A DNA stretch of 64,000 nt from Streptomyces seoulensis (GCF_004328625.1 NZ_CP032229.1:1674001-1738000), one strand, 5' to 3'; shown: positions 47,455 to 56,983, counted from the stretch's first letter. The notes: generated by a model not told the origin, from the letters alone. Numbers and translations are program-made.

Positions 47455-48507
47455 ATGGCGCAGCAGGCGTACATGACGGAGACGGACAACGGCGGCTCGG
47501 GGCCCGAGCGACCAGTGTCCCGGCTTCGGCGCCTGGCGCACCGCCTGTTCGGCGGCTGGCGCGGTGACCCCGGTATCTGGCGGCGCGGGCTGGTCACCGC
47601 CGCGCTCGCGCTGCTGCTGGCGCTGGTGATGGTGGTGCACTCGCGCATCCCGAACCGGCTCGGCAACCTGGGCAGCCTGATCGAGACGTTCCTGCCCTGG
47701 CTGGGTCTGGCGATCCTGGCGCTGCTGGTGCTCGGCGTCGTCCGCCGCTCCGCCACCGCGCTGATCGCGCTGCTGCTCCCGGCGATCGTCTGGCTGAACC
47801 TGTTCGGCGGGCTGCTGCTCTCCGACAAGTCGGGCACCGGCGGTGATCTGGTGGTGGCCACCCACAACGTGAACGCCGACAACCCGGACCCGGCCGCCAC
47901 CGCCCACGACGTCTCCGCCTCCGGCGCCGACATGGTCGCCCTGGAGGAGCTGCCCGCCTCGGCGGTGCCGGTGTACGCGTCCGCGCTGAAGGCCACGTAC
48001 CCCTACCACGCGGTGGAGGGCACGGTCGGGCTGTGGAGCAAGTACCCGATGAGCCAGGTGCAGGCGGTCGACATCAAGCTCGGCTGGAAGCGGGCGATGC
48101 GCGCCACCGTCTCCACGCCGGACGGGCTGGTCGCGGTGTACGTGGCGCACCTGCCGTCGGTGCGGGTGAAGCTGGAGGCCGGGTTCACCGCCCGGCAGCG
48201 CGACAAGAGCGCCGACGCGCTCGGCGAGGCCATCGCGGACGAGACGCTCACCCGGGTCGTGCTGCTCGGCGATCTGAACGGCACGATGAACGACCGCTCG
48301 CTCAACGCCGTGACCTCCCAGCTCCGCTCCACGCAGGGCGCGGCGGGCAGCGGCTTCGGGTTCAGCTGGCCGGCCGCGTTCCCGATGGCGCGGATCGACC
48401 AGATCATGGTCAAGGGCGTCGAGCCGGAGAGTTCCTGGACCCTGCCGCGCACCAACAGCGACCATCTTCCGGTGGCCGCTCGTGTGAAGCTCGACATGCC
48501 GTCGTAA
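47455..48507 (+). CDS. membrane-anchored EEP-family (endonuclease/exonuclease/phosphatase) hydrolase
   Basis: The 350-residue protein has three membrane helices (LVTAALALLLALVMVVH, TFLPWLGLAILALLVLGVV, TALIALLLPAIVWLNLFGGLLL) and then an exported EEP domain: VVATHNVNADNPD, MVALEELPASAV (Glu), LWSKYPMS, LLGDLNGTMND and NSDHLPVAARV (Asp-His). This is the fold of DNase I-like and lipid phosphatases. With the active domain outside the cell, a role on phospholipid or DNA is possible. The ATG at 47455 is preferred to GTG 47443. Confidence 0.88.
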   Translation: MAQQAYMTETDNGGSGPERPVSRLRRLAHRLFGGWRGDPGIWRRGLVTAALALLLALVMVVHSRIPNRLGNLGSLIETFLPWLGLAILALLVLGVVRRSATALIALLLPAIVWLNLFGGLLLSDKSGTGGDLVVATHNVNADNPDPAATAHDVSASGADMVALEELPASAVPVYASALKATYPYHAVEGTVGLWSKYPMSQVQAVDIKLGWKRAMRATVSTPDGLVAVYVAHLPSVRVKLEAGFTARQRDKSADALGEAIADETLTRVVLLGDLNGTMNDRSLNAVTSQLRSTQGAAGSGFGFSWPAAFPMARIDQIMVKGVEPESSWTLPRTNSDHLPVAARVKLDMPS

Positions 48508-48536
48508 CCCGCAGGAATACTGGCCTTGAAAGACTT

Positions 48537-48553
48537 TGTTCCGTACGGGAACA
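48537..48553. promoter_or_regulatory. operator-like palindrome before the DHA1 pump
   Basis: TGTTCC-GTACG-GGAACA has 6-bp perfect arms and lies 54 bases before the pump ATG. No regulator gene is adjacent, so the binder acts in trans. Confidence 0.45.
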
Positions 48554-48606
48554 TAGAAGATTCCCCCTGAGCCCTGTACGGCACATTCGTTCTGAGAGGT
48601 CCCCTC

Positions 48607-49821
48607 ATGCCCCTGGCCCTGCTCGCCCTTGCCGTGGGCGCCTTCGGCATCGGTACCACCGAGTTCGTGATGATGGGCCTGCTGCCCGACGTCGCGGACG
48701 ACCTGCACATATCCATCCCGACCGCCGGGCACCTGGTCTCGGCGTACGCGCTGGGCGTGGTCATCGGCGCACCGCTGCTGGCCGCGGTCACCGCCCGGAT
48801 GTCCCGGCGCACGGTGCTGATCGGCCTGATGGCCGTGTTCGTCCTGGGCAACGCGCTCTCCGCGTTCGCCCCCGGTTACGAGTCCCTGCTCGCCGCCCGC
48901 TTCCTGAGCGGCCTGCCGCACGGCGCCTTCTTCGGCGTCGGCGCGGTCGTCGCCACCGGCATGGTCGCGCCGGAGCGCAAGGCCCGCTCGGTCTCCCTGA
49001 TGTTCCTGGGGCTGACCGTCGCCAACGTCGCGGGCGTGCCCGTGGCCACGCTCATGGGCCAGCACATGGGCTGGCGGGCAACCTTCCTCGGGGTCAGCGC
49101 CATCGGCCTGGCCGCGATAGCCGCGCTGGCCCTGCTCATCCCGCGCGACCACACCCACGCCACGGCGGCGGGGCTGCGGCACGAGCTGGCCGCGCTGAAG
49201 TCCCTGCCGGTCTGGCTGGCGCTCGGTACGACGGTCGCGGGCTTCGGCGCGCTGTTCGCCGCGTACAGCTACGTCACCCCGATGCTGACCGACTCCGCCG
49301 GGTTCGCCCCGGCCAGCGTGACGCTGCTGCTCGCGCTGTTCGGCGTCGGCGCGACCGCGGGCAACCTGCTGGGCGGCCGCCTGGCCGACCACGCGATGCG
49401 GGGCACGCTGTTCGGCGGGCTCGCCGCGCTCGGCGTCGTCCTCGCGCTGTTCCCGGTGCTGATGCGTGCCGAGTGGAGCGCGGCGCTCGGGGTGACCCTG
49501 CTCGGCATGGCCGCGTTCGTCACGGGCTCGCCCCTCCAGCTCATGGTCATGGAGAAGGCCGCCGCGGCCCCCTCCCTCGCCTCCTCCGCCAACCAGGCCG
49601 CCTTCAACCTGGCGAACGCCGGCGGCGCCTGGATCGGCGGCCTCGCCCTGGCCGCGGGCTTCGGCGCGACGTCGCCGGCACTGGCGGGAGCGGTACTGGC
49701 CGTCCTCGGCCTGGGTGTCGCGGGGGTCGCGTACGGGGTGGACCGCCGACGGGCGTCCTCGCCCACGGGCCGCCTCGTCGCGGCACACGTCCCGGAGCCG
49801 CAGGAGCGGGTACACCGCTGA
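48607..49821 (+). CDS. MFS transporter, DHA1 (AraJ/sugar-efflux-like)
   Basis: The 404-residue transporter has 12 helices. GIGTTEFVMMGLLPDVADDLHISIPTAGHLVS marks the DHA1 drug/arabinose-efflux subfamily (motif with TEF...MGLLP). LAAVTARMSRRTVLIGLMAVF is motif A. Transporters of this type export sugars, purines or antibiotics; the substrate here is not known. An operator-like palindrome lies upstream and a bidirectional terminator follows. Confidence 0.9.
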   Translation: MPLALLALAVGAFGIGTTEFVMMGLLPDVADDLHISIPTAGHLVSAYALGVVIGAPLLAAVTARMSRRTVLIGLMAVFVLGNALSAFAPGYESLLAARFLSGLPHGAFFGVGAVVATGMVAPERKARSVSLMFLGLTVANVAGVPVATLMGQHMGWRATFLGVSAIGLAAIAALALLIPRDHTHATAAGLRHELAALKSLPVWLALGTTVAGFGALFAAYSYVTPMLTDSAGFAPASVTLLLALFGVGATAGNLLGGRLADHAMRGTLFGGLAALGVVLALFPVLMRAEWSAALGVTLLGMAAFVTGSPLQLMVMEKAAAAPSLASSANQAAFNLANAGGAWIGGLALAAGFGATSPALAGAVLAVLGLGVAGVAYGVDRRRASSPTGRLVAAHVPEPQERVHR

Positions 49822-49837
49822 GCCCTCCGCCCGACCG

Positions 49838-49878
49838 AGGCCCCGTTCATCCACTTCCGCAGTGGATGGGTGGGGCCT
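49838..49878. terminator. bidirectional terminator between DHA1 pump and YdeI gene
   Basis: Eighteen-base arms (49838-49855 and 49861-49878) with a GC-rich base, one mismatch and G-U pairs, and a 5-base loop. Confidence 0.8.
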
Positions 49879-49898
49879 TCGGAGTATCACTCCCATGA

Positions 49899-50474
49899 CT
49901 ACGGATGCGGCTTCTCGCCCCTCGCCAGCATCGACACGTACTTCTCGATCCGGCGGGCCCGCGTCTCGGACCTCTTGGCTTCCTGGATGCGGTAGAGGAT
50001 CGCGTAGCGGTTCTGGCGGTCCAGTTGCTCGAAGGACTCCGCCGCGGCCGGGGCGGCGGTCAGGGCTGCGGCGAGGTCGGCCGGGACCGTGGCGGTCCTC
50101 GCGCTGTCGTAGGCCGCCTCCCAGCGGCCGTCCGACTTCGCGCGGTCGATCTCGGACTGGCCCGGGGGGCGCATGCGGCCCTGTTCGGCCAGGGTGACGG
50201 CCTTGGCGCGGTTGATCTTGGACCACTTGCTGCGCGGGGTGCGCGGGGTGAATCGCTGGAGCCACCACTGGTCGTCGAGCTTGGCCTTCTGGCCGTCGAT
50301 CCAGCCGTAGCAGAGGGCCACGTCGAGCGCCTGGGCGTAGTTCAGCGCGACGGTTCCGGGGCCCTTCTTGCGCAGCTTGAGCCAGATGCCGGGCGAGACG
50401 GCGTGGTGCTCGCCGAGCCATGCCTCGAACGCCTCGGCGGATTCGAACGCGACGGTCTCCAGGTGCTGGGTCAC
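49899..50474 (-). CDS. YdeI/OmpD-associated family protein
   Basis: This 191-residue protein has the family N-terminus LETVAFESAEAFEAWLGEHHAVSPGIWLKLRKKG, the core ALCYGWIDGQKAKLDDQWWLQRFTPRTPRSKWSKIN and the C-terminal QNRYAILYRIQEAKRSETRARRIEKY. The Trp/Arg core resembles a ligand-binding pocket; YdeI-type proteins are linked to bacteriocin and polymyxin resistance in some bacteria, but the action is unknown. GTG 50474 is chosen; an ATG at 50492 would add MWFAAG without a ribosome site. It is divergent from the GNAT gene. Confidence 0.85.
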   Translation of the reverse strand: MTQHLETVAFESAEAFEAWLGEHHAVSPGIWLKLRKKGPGTVALNYAQALDVALCYGWIDGQKAKLDDQWWLQRFTPRTPRSKWSKINRAKAVTLAEQGRMRPPGQSEIDRAKSDGRWEAAYDSARTATVPADLAAALTAAPAAAESFEQLDRQNRYAILYRIQEAKRSETRARRIEKYVSMLARGEKPHP

Positions 50475-50561
50475 CCCCGCAGCGAACCACATCCGTCCGA
50501 CAGGCGGGAGGTATTCGCCGGTGGCCCGTCAGCGCTGGAGGCGCCTGCCATCATCGCCGTC

Positions 50562-51017
50562 ATGGACATACGCATCGCACCGGCCGGGGTGGACGACTTC
50601 CACCGGGTCCTGGCGGATCACCCCCGTTACTGGGGCGAGCGCGATCTCCGGTCGCTGCATCTTCTGGCGCTGGTGCAGGAGTTCGGTCACACCTGCCTGG
50701 TCGCCCGTGCCGAGGACGGAATCCGTGGGTACGTCTTCGGGTTCGTCACCCCGGACGGCACCGGGTACGTGCATCTGATCGCCACCCGGGAGGACGCCCG
50801 TGGCGCCGGTCTCGGGCGCCGTCTCTACACGGCGTTCGCGAAAGCGGCGGAACGCCATGGCGCACGGCGGTTGAAGGCGATCACATCGGTCGGGAACAGC
50901 GGCTCGATCGCCTTCCATCGCAGCCTCGGCTTCGAGGCGGAGGTCGTCGACGACTACAACGGCCCCGGCCTGGCCATGGCCGTCTTCCACCGGGGTCTGC
51001 CGCTCGACGTCTCGTGA
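50562..51017 (+). CDS. GNAT N-acetyltransferase
   Basis: The 151-residue protein has the acetyl-CoA motif of the GNAT fold: YVHLIATREDARGAGLGRRLYTAFAKAA (R/Q-x-x-G-x-G/A) and the later GNSGSIAFHRSLGFEAEV. The first half holds RIAPAGVDDFHRVLADHPRYWGERDL. The acceptor substrate cannot be named. It faces a second GNAT gene, with 13 bases between the stops. Confidence 0.88.
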   Translation: MDIRIAPAGVDDFHRVLADHPRYWGERDLRSLHLLALVQEFGHTCLVARAEDGIRGYVFGFVTPDGTGYVHLIATREDARGAGLGRRLYTAFAKAAERHGARRLKAITSVGNSGSIAFHRSLGFEAEVVDDYNGPGLAMAVFHRGLPLDVS

Positions 51018-51030
51018 TCCTCACGCAGAC

Positions 51031-51591
51031 TCACCTAGAACGGCCGCCGTCAACGGGCGGCGCGACGTACCGGTCCGACCGCAGCTCGAACACCCGCACC
51101 CGCCGACCGCAGGTGGGATGGACGGTCTCACGGACCGGCCGCATCCCCAGTTTGGTCATGACCCGTTCGGAGGCGTCGTTGCCCACCTGAGCGATGCTGA
51201 CGATCCGCTCCAGCCCCCGCTCCTCGAACCCGAACCGTACGGCGGCCGTGGCGGCCTCGGTGGCCAGCCCCTGCCCCCAGTGGGAGCGTCCCAGCCGCCA
51301 GCCGACCTCGACCGCCGGCAGTACCTCCGGCAGGAAGCGGGGCACCGAGAGGCCGGTGAACCCGGCCAGCTCGCCGGTGGACCGGATCTCCACGGCGAAC
51401 AGACCGAAGCCCTCCGACTCCCACTCGCTCTCCCAGGCCCGGACCCCACGGCGGGTCTGCTCCTCGTCACGGACGCCGCCGTCACGGATCCACCGCATGA
51501 CCACGGGATCGGCGTGGACGGCAGCCATCGGCGCGATGTCTTCCTCGCGCCAGCGACGCAGGATCAGGCGGGGAGTCTCAAGCGTGACCAT
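51031..51591 (-). CDS. GNAT acetyltransferase (RimJ/RimL-type)
   Basis: This 186-residue protein starts LETPRLILRRWREEDIAPMAAVHADP, the RimJ/RimL-type signature. The acetyl-CoA segment is GRSHWGQGLATEAATAAVRFGFEERGLERIVSI, with VGNDASERVMTKLGMRPV. It may acetylate a ribosomal protein, an aminoglycoside-like compound or a small amine. The ATG at 51591 is the family start; the open frame beyond it is antisense to the ABC gene. It is tail-to-tail with the other GNAT gene. Confidence 0.9.
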   Translation of the reverse strand: MVTLETPRLILRRWREEDIAPMAAVHADPVVMRWIRDGGVRDEEQTRRGVRAWESEWESEGFGLFAVEIRSTGELAGFTGLSVPRFLPEVLPAVEVGWRLGRSHWGQGLATEAATAAVRFGFEERGLERIVSIAQVGNDASERVMTKLGMRPVRETVHPTCGRRVRVFELRSDRYVAPPVDGGRSR

Positions 51592-51660
51592 CCCGTCATC
51601 CTGCCCTGCTGTCGGCCGTCTGTCGGTGGATTGTCGGTGGCCCCTGGCACAGTCCTCCTC

Positions 51661-52686
51661 ATGACGCGAATCGATGAGAACCCCGGCGGCGGCCGTTCCG
51701 CCGTGTCCGTGCGGGGGATGGTCAAGCACTACGGCGAGACCAAGGCGCTGGACGGGGTGGACCTGGAGGTCCGGGAGGGGACCGTGATGGGGGTGCTGGG
51801 GCCGAACGGCGCCGGCAAGACCACCCTGGTGCGGATTCTGTCGACCCTGATCACCCCGGACGCCGGCGAGGCGCTCGTGGCCGGGTACGACGTGGTGCGG
51901 CAGCCCCGGCAGCTGCGCCGGGTGATCGGGCTGACCGGGCAGTACGCCTCGGTGGACGAGAAGCTGCCCGGCTGGGAGAACCTGTACATGATCGGGCGGC
52001 TGCTGGACCTGTCCCGCAAGGACGCGCGCCGCCGCGCGGACGAGCTGCTGGAGCGTTTCTCCCTGACGGAGGCGGCCAAGCGCCCCGCCTCCACCTACTC
52101 CGGCGGCATGCGGCGGCGCCTGGACCTGGCCGCCTCCATGATCGGCCGCCCGCAGGTGCTGTTCCTGGACGAGCCCACCACCGGCCTCGACCCCCGCACC
52201 CGCAACGAGGTCTGGGACGAGGTGAAGGCGATGGTCGGCGAGGGCGTGACCGTGCTGCTCACCACCCAGTACATGGAGGAGGCCGAGCAGCTCGCCTCCG
52301 AGCTGACCGTGGTGGACCGGGGCAAGGTGATCGCGGGCGGCCGCATCGAGGAGCTGAAGGCGAAGGTCGGCGGCCGCACCCTGCGCGTACGCCCCATCGA
52401 CCCGCTCCAGCTGGAGCCGCTCGCCACCACGCTGGACGAGCTGGGCATCACCGGCCTGGCCACCACCACCGTGGACCGCCAGACCGGCACCCTGCTGGTG
52501 CCGATCCTCAGCGACGAGCAGCTCACCGCAGTCGTCGGCGCGGTCACCGCGCGCGGCATCACCATTTCCTCCATCGTCACCGAACTCCCCAGCCTGGACG
52601 AGGTGTTCCTCTCGCTCACCGGCCACCGCGCCAGTGCCCCGCAGGACGCCACGCCCGCCGATTCCCGCGAAGAGGTCGCCGTATGA
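51661..52686 (+). CDS. DrrA-type ABC exporter ATPase
   Basis: The 341-residue ATPase has Walker A (GPNGAGKTT at 47-55), the signature YSGGMRRRLDLA, Walker B (VLFLDEPTTGLD) and the H-loop in LLTTQYMEEAEQLA. The C-terminal extension (from about 250, LRVRPIDPLQLEPLATTLDELGI) is typical of daunorubicin-resistance (DrrA) ATPases. It exports drugs or lipids with the DrrB-type permease. Its stop overlaps the permease start by ATGA. Confidence 0.94.
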   Translation: MTRIDENPGGGRSAVSVRGMVKHYGETKALDGVDLEVREGTVMGVLGPNGAGKTTLVRILSTLITPDAGEALVAGYDVVRQPRQLRRVIGLTGQYASVDEKLPGWENLYMIGRLLDLSRKDARRRADELLERFSLTEAAKRPASTYSGGMRRRLDLAASMIGRPQVLFLDEPTTGLDPRTRNEVWDEVKAMVGEGVTVLLTTQYMEEAEQLASELTVVDRGKVIAGGRIEELKAKVGGRTLRVRPIDPLQLEPLATTLDELGITGLATTTVDRQTGTLLVPILSDEQLTAVVGAVTARGITISSIVTELPSLDEVFLSLTGHRASAPQDATPADSREEVAV

Positions 52687-53504
52687 GCGCCACCACGACC
52701 GTCCCGCCCGTACCGCTCGCGGACTCCCGCATCACCCTGCGCGGCCACCTGCGGCACACCGGCGCCCTCGTCCGCCGCAACCTGCTGTGGATCAAGCAGG
52801 ACCCGGAGTCGATGTTCGACGCGCTGCTGATGCCCGTCGTCTTCACCCTGCTGTTCGTGTTCGTCTTCGGCGGCTCCATCGGCCAGGCCCTCGGCGGCGG
52901 CCAGGAGCAGTACGTGCAGTACGTCATCCCCGGCATGCTGGCGATGATGAGCATGACGATGTCGCAGGGCGTCGGCACCGGCTTCAGCCAGGACTTCAAC
53001 AGCGGGGTCATGGACCGGTTCCGCTCGCTGCCGATCGGCCGGGGCTCGGTGCTGTTCGCCAAGCTCGCGGTGGAGCTGGGCCGCATGCTGTTCGCCACGG
53101 CCGTGCTGATGGTCGTCGCCGTGCTGGTCGGCTTCCACATCACGAGCTGGCCGGGGCTGTTCGCCACCGTCGGCCTGGCCACGCTGTTCGCGTCCTCGAT
53201 CATGTGGGTCTTCCTCACCCTGGGCGTGGTGATGAAGAGCGCGCAGTCCGTTCAGGCGATGGGCTTCCTGGTGCTGTTCCCGCTCCAGTTCGGCTCGTCC
53301 ATCTTCGCGCCGACCAAGTCGATGCCGGGCTGGCTCCAGGCGTTCACCGACTACAACCCGCTGTCCACGCTCGCCGACGCGGCGCGCGGTCTGATGGTCG
53401 GCGGCCCGGTCGCCCACGACCTGTGGGTCACGGTCGCCTGGTCGGTGGCGATCACCGCGGTGATGGCACCGGTCGCCATCCACAAGTTCCGTACCAAGAC
53501 CTGA
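52683..53504 (+). CDS. DrrB-type ABC exporter permease
   Basis: The 273-residue permease has six helices of the ABC2 type: MFDALLMPVVFTLLFVFVFGGSI, MLAMMSMTMSQGVGTGFSQDFNSGVMDRF, LFATAVLMVVAVLVGFHIT, LFATVGLATLFASSIMWVFLTL, FLVLFPLQFGSSIFAP and LWVTVAWSVAITAVMAPVA. GSVLFAKLAVELGRM lies before helix 3. It forms the exporter with the ATPase upstream. No specific substrate is indicated; the AfsR-like gene converges on its end. Confidence 0.93.
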   Translation: MSATTTVPPVPLADSRITLRGHLRHTGALVRRNLLWIKQDPESMFDALLMPVVFTLLFVFVFGGSIGQALGGGQEQYVQYVIPGMLAMMSMTMSQGVGTGFSQDFNSGVMDRFRSLPIGRGSVLFAKLAVELGRMLFATAVLMVVAVLVGFHITSWPGLFATVGLATLFASSIMWVFLTLGVVMKSAQSVQAMGFLVLFPLQFGSSIFAPTKSMPGWLQAFTDYNPLSTLADAARGLMVGGPVAHDLWVTVAWSVAITAVMAPVAIHKFRTKT

Positions 53505-53523
53505 CGTTCGGCGAACGCACGGT

Positions 53524-56500
53524 TCACACGAGGGCGGTGGCCTCCACGAGGGAGAGGCCACCGCCTTCGGCGTACGCGGCGGCGAACGCCGTCTCGCCGA
53601 GCACCTCACGGACCCGGGCCTCGGTACGGTCGTACGCCCGCTGCTCCACCTTCGGCCGCAGATGCCCCTCCGGCAGCAGGGCCGAGGAGGCGCCCAGGCA
53701 GCGGACGGCGTCCAGGACGCGCGAACGGTCGGGGACGAGCGCCAGGGCGAGCGCGGCGACGGTGAGGCAGACGCTCGGCATCTGCGGGACGACCACCTCG
53801 CACAGCGGGTCCCCGGCCAGCTCCAGCGCCCGGCGGACACCCTCCAGCGCACGCTCGGAGTGCCCTTCCTCGGCGTCCAGCCAGGCTTCCTGGGCCAGGA
53901 TCATGGCGTCGAAGACGATGAACCGGGCAAGCACGAACTCCTCGCGCAACAGGGTGAGTTGAACCCGGGCTTCGGCGGTGCGCCCGGTGACCAGGAGCCA
54001 GGAGGCCAGATGCAGCCGGGCGACCGGCATGGCCTCGCTGTGTCTGCCGTCCAGCTCGTGCACGACCTCGCGCAGCAGCCGTTCGCCGCGCTCCTCGTCG
54101 CCCGCCTCCAGCAGGACGTTGCCGAGGCGGGCGCCGAGGACGGCCATCTGTGCGCGGGCGCCGAGGTGTTCGGCGTGCGCCATGGCGCCCTCGTAGTCGG
54201 CGGCGGCCTCGCGGTACCGCCCTTGGCGCTCATGGGCCTCGCCGCGCGCGGACAGCGCCTCGGCCAGGCCCCAGTCGTCGCCGAGGCGCCGGTAGATCTC
54301 CAGCGCCTCGTCCGCGTCACGGGTGGCGTCGCCCGCCCAGGTGGCGCGGTTGGCCAGCAGGTTGGCGCGGGTCTGGAGGGCGCCGGCCAGCTCCCACTCG
54401 TAGCCGGGGGTCTCCCGGCAGGTGCGTACGGTGGCGTCGGTGATCTCGGGCAGCCGGCCCACGCCGTTGACGAGCATCTCGGCGAACCACCAGAGCATGC
54501 CGGGTGAGCGGCAGGTCTGGGGCAGGCCGGGGCGGTAGACCTCGGTGACGACGGTCAGCTTGTCCCGCGCCGCCGGGCTCTGCCATGCCTCCATGTCGGT
54601 GTCCATGCAGGCCAGATGGGCCAGGTGCAGTCCGCGCCGGGCCTCGGCGAGGTCCTCACCGGCGAGCGGGGGCGGGTTCTCGGTGCTGCGCGTCCACACC
54701 GGCTCGGCGTGCGCGGCCGGCTCCTCGAACGGGTCGGGGCCGAGCGCCATGACCTCCTCGCACCAGGCCCGGACCTCCAGGCGCTGGTCGCGCATCTGCC
54801 AGTACCAGAGCAGGGAGAGCACCATGCACAGGCCCTCCTGCTCGTCGCGCAGGGCGACGGCGTGCCTGAGGGCGGTGCGCAGGTTCTCGTACTCCACCTG
54901 GATGCGCTCGATCGCCTCGCGCTGGTGGTGGCCGCGCAGCAACGGGTCCGTGGTGCGGGCGAGTTCGCGGTAGTAGGTGAGGTGGGCGCGCTCGGCGGCG
55001 GCCCGCTCGCCGCTCTCGTCCAGCCGTTCGGCGGCGTACTCGGCGACGGTCTCCAGCAGCCGGTAGCGCATCCCGGAGCCGGCCGAAGGAGCGGCCACCA
55101 CCAGGGACTTGTCGACCAGCGAGCCGAGCGCGTCCAGCGCGACGGGCCCGCAGACGGCCTCGGCCGCGGCGAGGTCGCAGCCGCCGGCGAACACCGACAG
55201 CTTGCCCAGGACCTCGCGTTCGGCGGCGTCGAGCAGGTCCCACGACCAGTCGACCACCGCGCGCAGGGTCTGCTGGCGGGGCAGCACGGTGCGGCTGCCG
55301 GAGGTGAGCAGCCGGAACCGGTTGTCCAGCCGGTCCGCGATCTGACGAGGCGTCAGCATACGGAGCCGGGCGGCCGCCAGCTCGATGGCCAGCGGCAGGC
55401 CGTCCAGGCGGTGGCAGATCTCGGCGCACGCCTCGGGGTCGTCGGCCACCGTGAAGCCGGGCCGGGCGGCCGCGCCGCGATGACCGAGCAGCCGCAGCGC
55501 GACCGGCTCGGGCAGCGGCTCCACCGGCCGCAGCAACTCCCCCGGTACGCCGAGGGGTTCACGGCTGGTGGCGAGGACGGTGAGGTACGGGCAGTCGGCC
55601 AGCAGGCGCTCGGCGAGCCGGGCGGCGGCGTCCACCACGTGCTCGCAGTTGTCCAGGATGATCAGCATCCGGCGCCGTCCGCAGTGCTCCACCAGCCGCT
55701 CGACCGGGTCGCCCCAGCGGTCGGAGGCGGCGCGCACACTCTCGACGCCCGCGCCGTGCAGCACGGTCTCGCGGGCGCCGATGGCGGTGAGCACGGCCTG
55801 CGGTACGGCGTCGGGGTCGTCCACGGGCGCGAGTTCGGCGAGCCAGGCCCCGTCGGGCACGGAGTCCCGGACCGCCTCGGCGGCCTCCATGGAGAGCCGG
55901 GTCTTGCCCGCGCCGCCCGGCCCGAGCAGCGTGACAAGGCGGGAGCCGGCGAGGTCGGCGCCGATGGCATCGATGTCGGACTCCCGCCCGACGAACGAGG
56001 TCAGCCGGGCGGGCAGGTTGCCCGGCGCGGGCCGGGGCCCGGCAGCGGCGGCCGGGGTGGGCGCCACCGGCTCGGGCCCGGTGTCCGCCAGCAGCTCGGC
56101 GTGCAGCGCGCGCAGCTCGGCGCCGGGGTCGGAGCCCAGCCGGTCGGCGAGGAGCCGCCGTACCTCCTCGTAGGCGGCCAGTGCCTGGGCGGTGCGGCCG
56201 GTGTCGCGCAGGGCGCGCAGCCGCAGGGCCTGCAGGGGCTCGTCCAGGGGATGCTCGTCGCACAGGGCGGCCAGCTCGGGCAGGGACGACTCGGCGTGAC
56301 GGAGGGCGAGGGCGGCGGTGTGCCGGGCGCGCAGGGCGTCCAGCCGGCGGGTCTGCCAGCGGGCGGCGTCGGCGGTGCGGTCGGGCAGGTCGGCGAGGAC
56401 GGGCCCGCGCCACAGGGCGAGGGCGTCGTCCAGCAGGACGGCGGCCTTGGCCGGGTCGGCGTCGTCGAGGGCGCGGCGGCCGTCGCCGGTGAGCCGGTCG

Positions 56501-56808
56501 AAGCGGGCGAGGTCCACGTCGTCCGGGGCGGCGGTGAGCCGGTACCCCCCGTCGACGGAGGCGATCGCGTCGGACCCGAGGGCTCGGCGCAGCCGCCCGA
56601 CCAGCGCCTGGAGGGCGCCGGGCGCGTCGGCGGGCGGGTCGGCCCCCCAGACCTCGTCGACCAGCACCCCGGCCGGTACGGTCCGACCGGCGCGCAGCGC
56701 GAGCACCGTCAGCAGGGCGCGCAGCCGCGCGCCGCCGACGGGGACGGGGGTGCCGTCCGGACGGAGAGCCTGGGTGGTGCCGAGAAGCCGATAGCGCACG
56801 GGGTCCAT
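53524..56808 (-). CDS. AfsR/SARP-like STAND regulator (wHTH-BTAD-NB-ARC-TPR)
   Basis: The 1,094-residue protein has an OmpR-type winged helix (1-90; RALLTVLALRAGRTVPAGVLVDEVWG), a bacterial transcriptional activation (BTAD) domain (95-245), an NB-ARC ATPase with Walker A GPGGAGKTRL at 296-305 and Walker B LIILDNCEHV, and a long helical C-terminal half with TPR-like repeats (RRLGDDWGLAEALSARGEAHERQGRYREAAADYEGAM). This is the AfsR type of antibiotic or development regulator that switches on when ATP-bound. It converges on the DrrAB genes. The ATG at 56808 is chosen; MKPGGAAG upstream looks unlike the family. Confidence 0.93.
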   Translation of the reverse strand: MDPVRYRLLGTTQALRPDGTPVPVGGARLRALLTVLALRAGRTVPAGVLVDEVWGADPPADAPGALQALVGRLRRALGSDAIASVDGGYRLTAAPDDVDLARFDRLTGDGRRALDDADPAKAAVLLDDALALWRGPVLADLPDRTADAARWQTRRLDALRARHTAALALRHAESSLPELAALCDEHPLDEPLQALRLRALRDTGRTAQALAAYEEVRRLLADRLGSDPGAELRALHAELLADTGPEPVAPTPAAAAGPRPAPGNLPARLTSFVGRESDIDAIGADLAGSRLVTLLGPGGAGKTRLSMEAAEAVRDSVPDGAWLAELAPVDDPDAVPQAVLTAIGARETVLHGAGVESVRAASDRWGDPVERLVEHCGRRRMLIILDNCEHVVDAAARLAERLLADCPYLTVLATSREPLGVPGELLRPVEPLPEPVALRLLGHRGAAARPGFTVADDPEACAEICHRLDGLPLAIELAAARLRMLTPRQIADRLDNRFRLLTSGSRTVLPRQQTLRAVVDWSWDLLDAAEREVLGKLSVFAGGCDLAAAEAVCGPVALDALGSLVDKSLVVAAPSAGSGMRYRLLETVAEYAAERLDESGERAAAERAHLTYYRELARTTDPLLRGHHQREAIERIQVEYENLRTALRHAVALRDEQEGLCMVLSLLWYWQMRDQRLEVRAWCEEVMALGPDPFEEPAAHAEPVWTRSTENPPPLAGEDLAEARRGLHLAHLACMDTDMEAWQSPAARDKLTVVTEVYRPGLPQTCRSPGMLWWFAEMLVNGVGRLPEITDATVRTCRETPGYEWELAGALQTRANLLANRATWAGDATRDADEALEIYRRLGDDWGLAEALSARGEAHERQGRYREAAADYEGAMAHAEHLGARAQMAVLGARLGNVLLEAGDEERGERLLREVVHELDGRHSEAMPVARLHLASWLLVTGRTAEARVQLTLLREEFVLARFIVFDAMILAQEAWLDAEEGHSERALEGVRRALELAGDPLCEVVVPQMPSVCLTVAALALALVPDRSRVLDAVRCLGASSALLPEGHLRPKVEQRAYDRTEARVREVLGETAFAAAYAEGGGLSLVEATALV

Positions 56809-56983
56809 TGTCCTTGGGGACGCACCCGCGGCGCCTCCGGGTTTCACCGACGCGCGAACCGACGGGGGAACCGGCGCTCATGCGGACACCGCGGCGGCCC
56901 GGAACCCCGGGGCGGGGCCGGGACGTTCCCCCGACATCACCGGTACGGTCGACCCTCAGCACTTATCCGTAGGCAGGAGCCCC

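Noticed and set aside
47395..50490. A 1,031-codon minus-strand frame over the EEP and DHA1 genes
   Set aside because: Shadow of the plus-strand genes; it contains Gln/Arg-rich low-complexity sequence and no domain.
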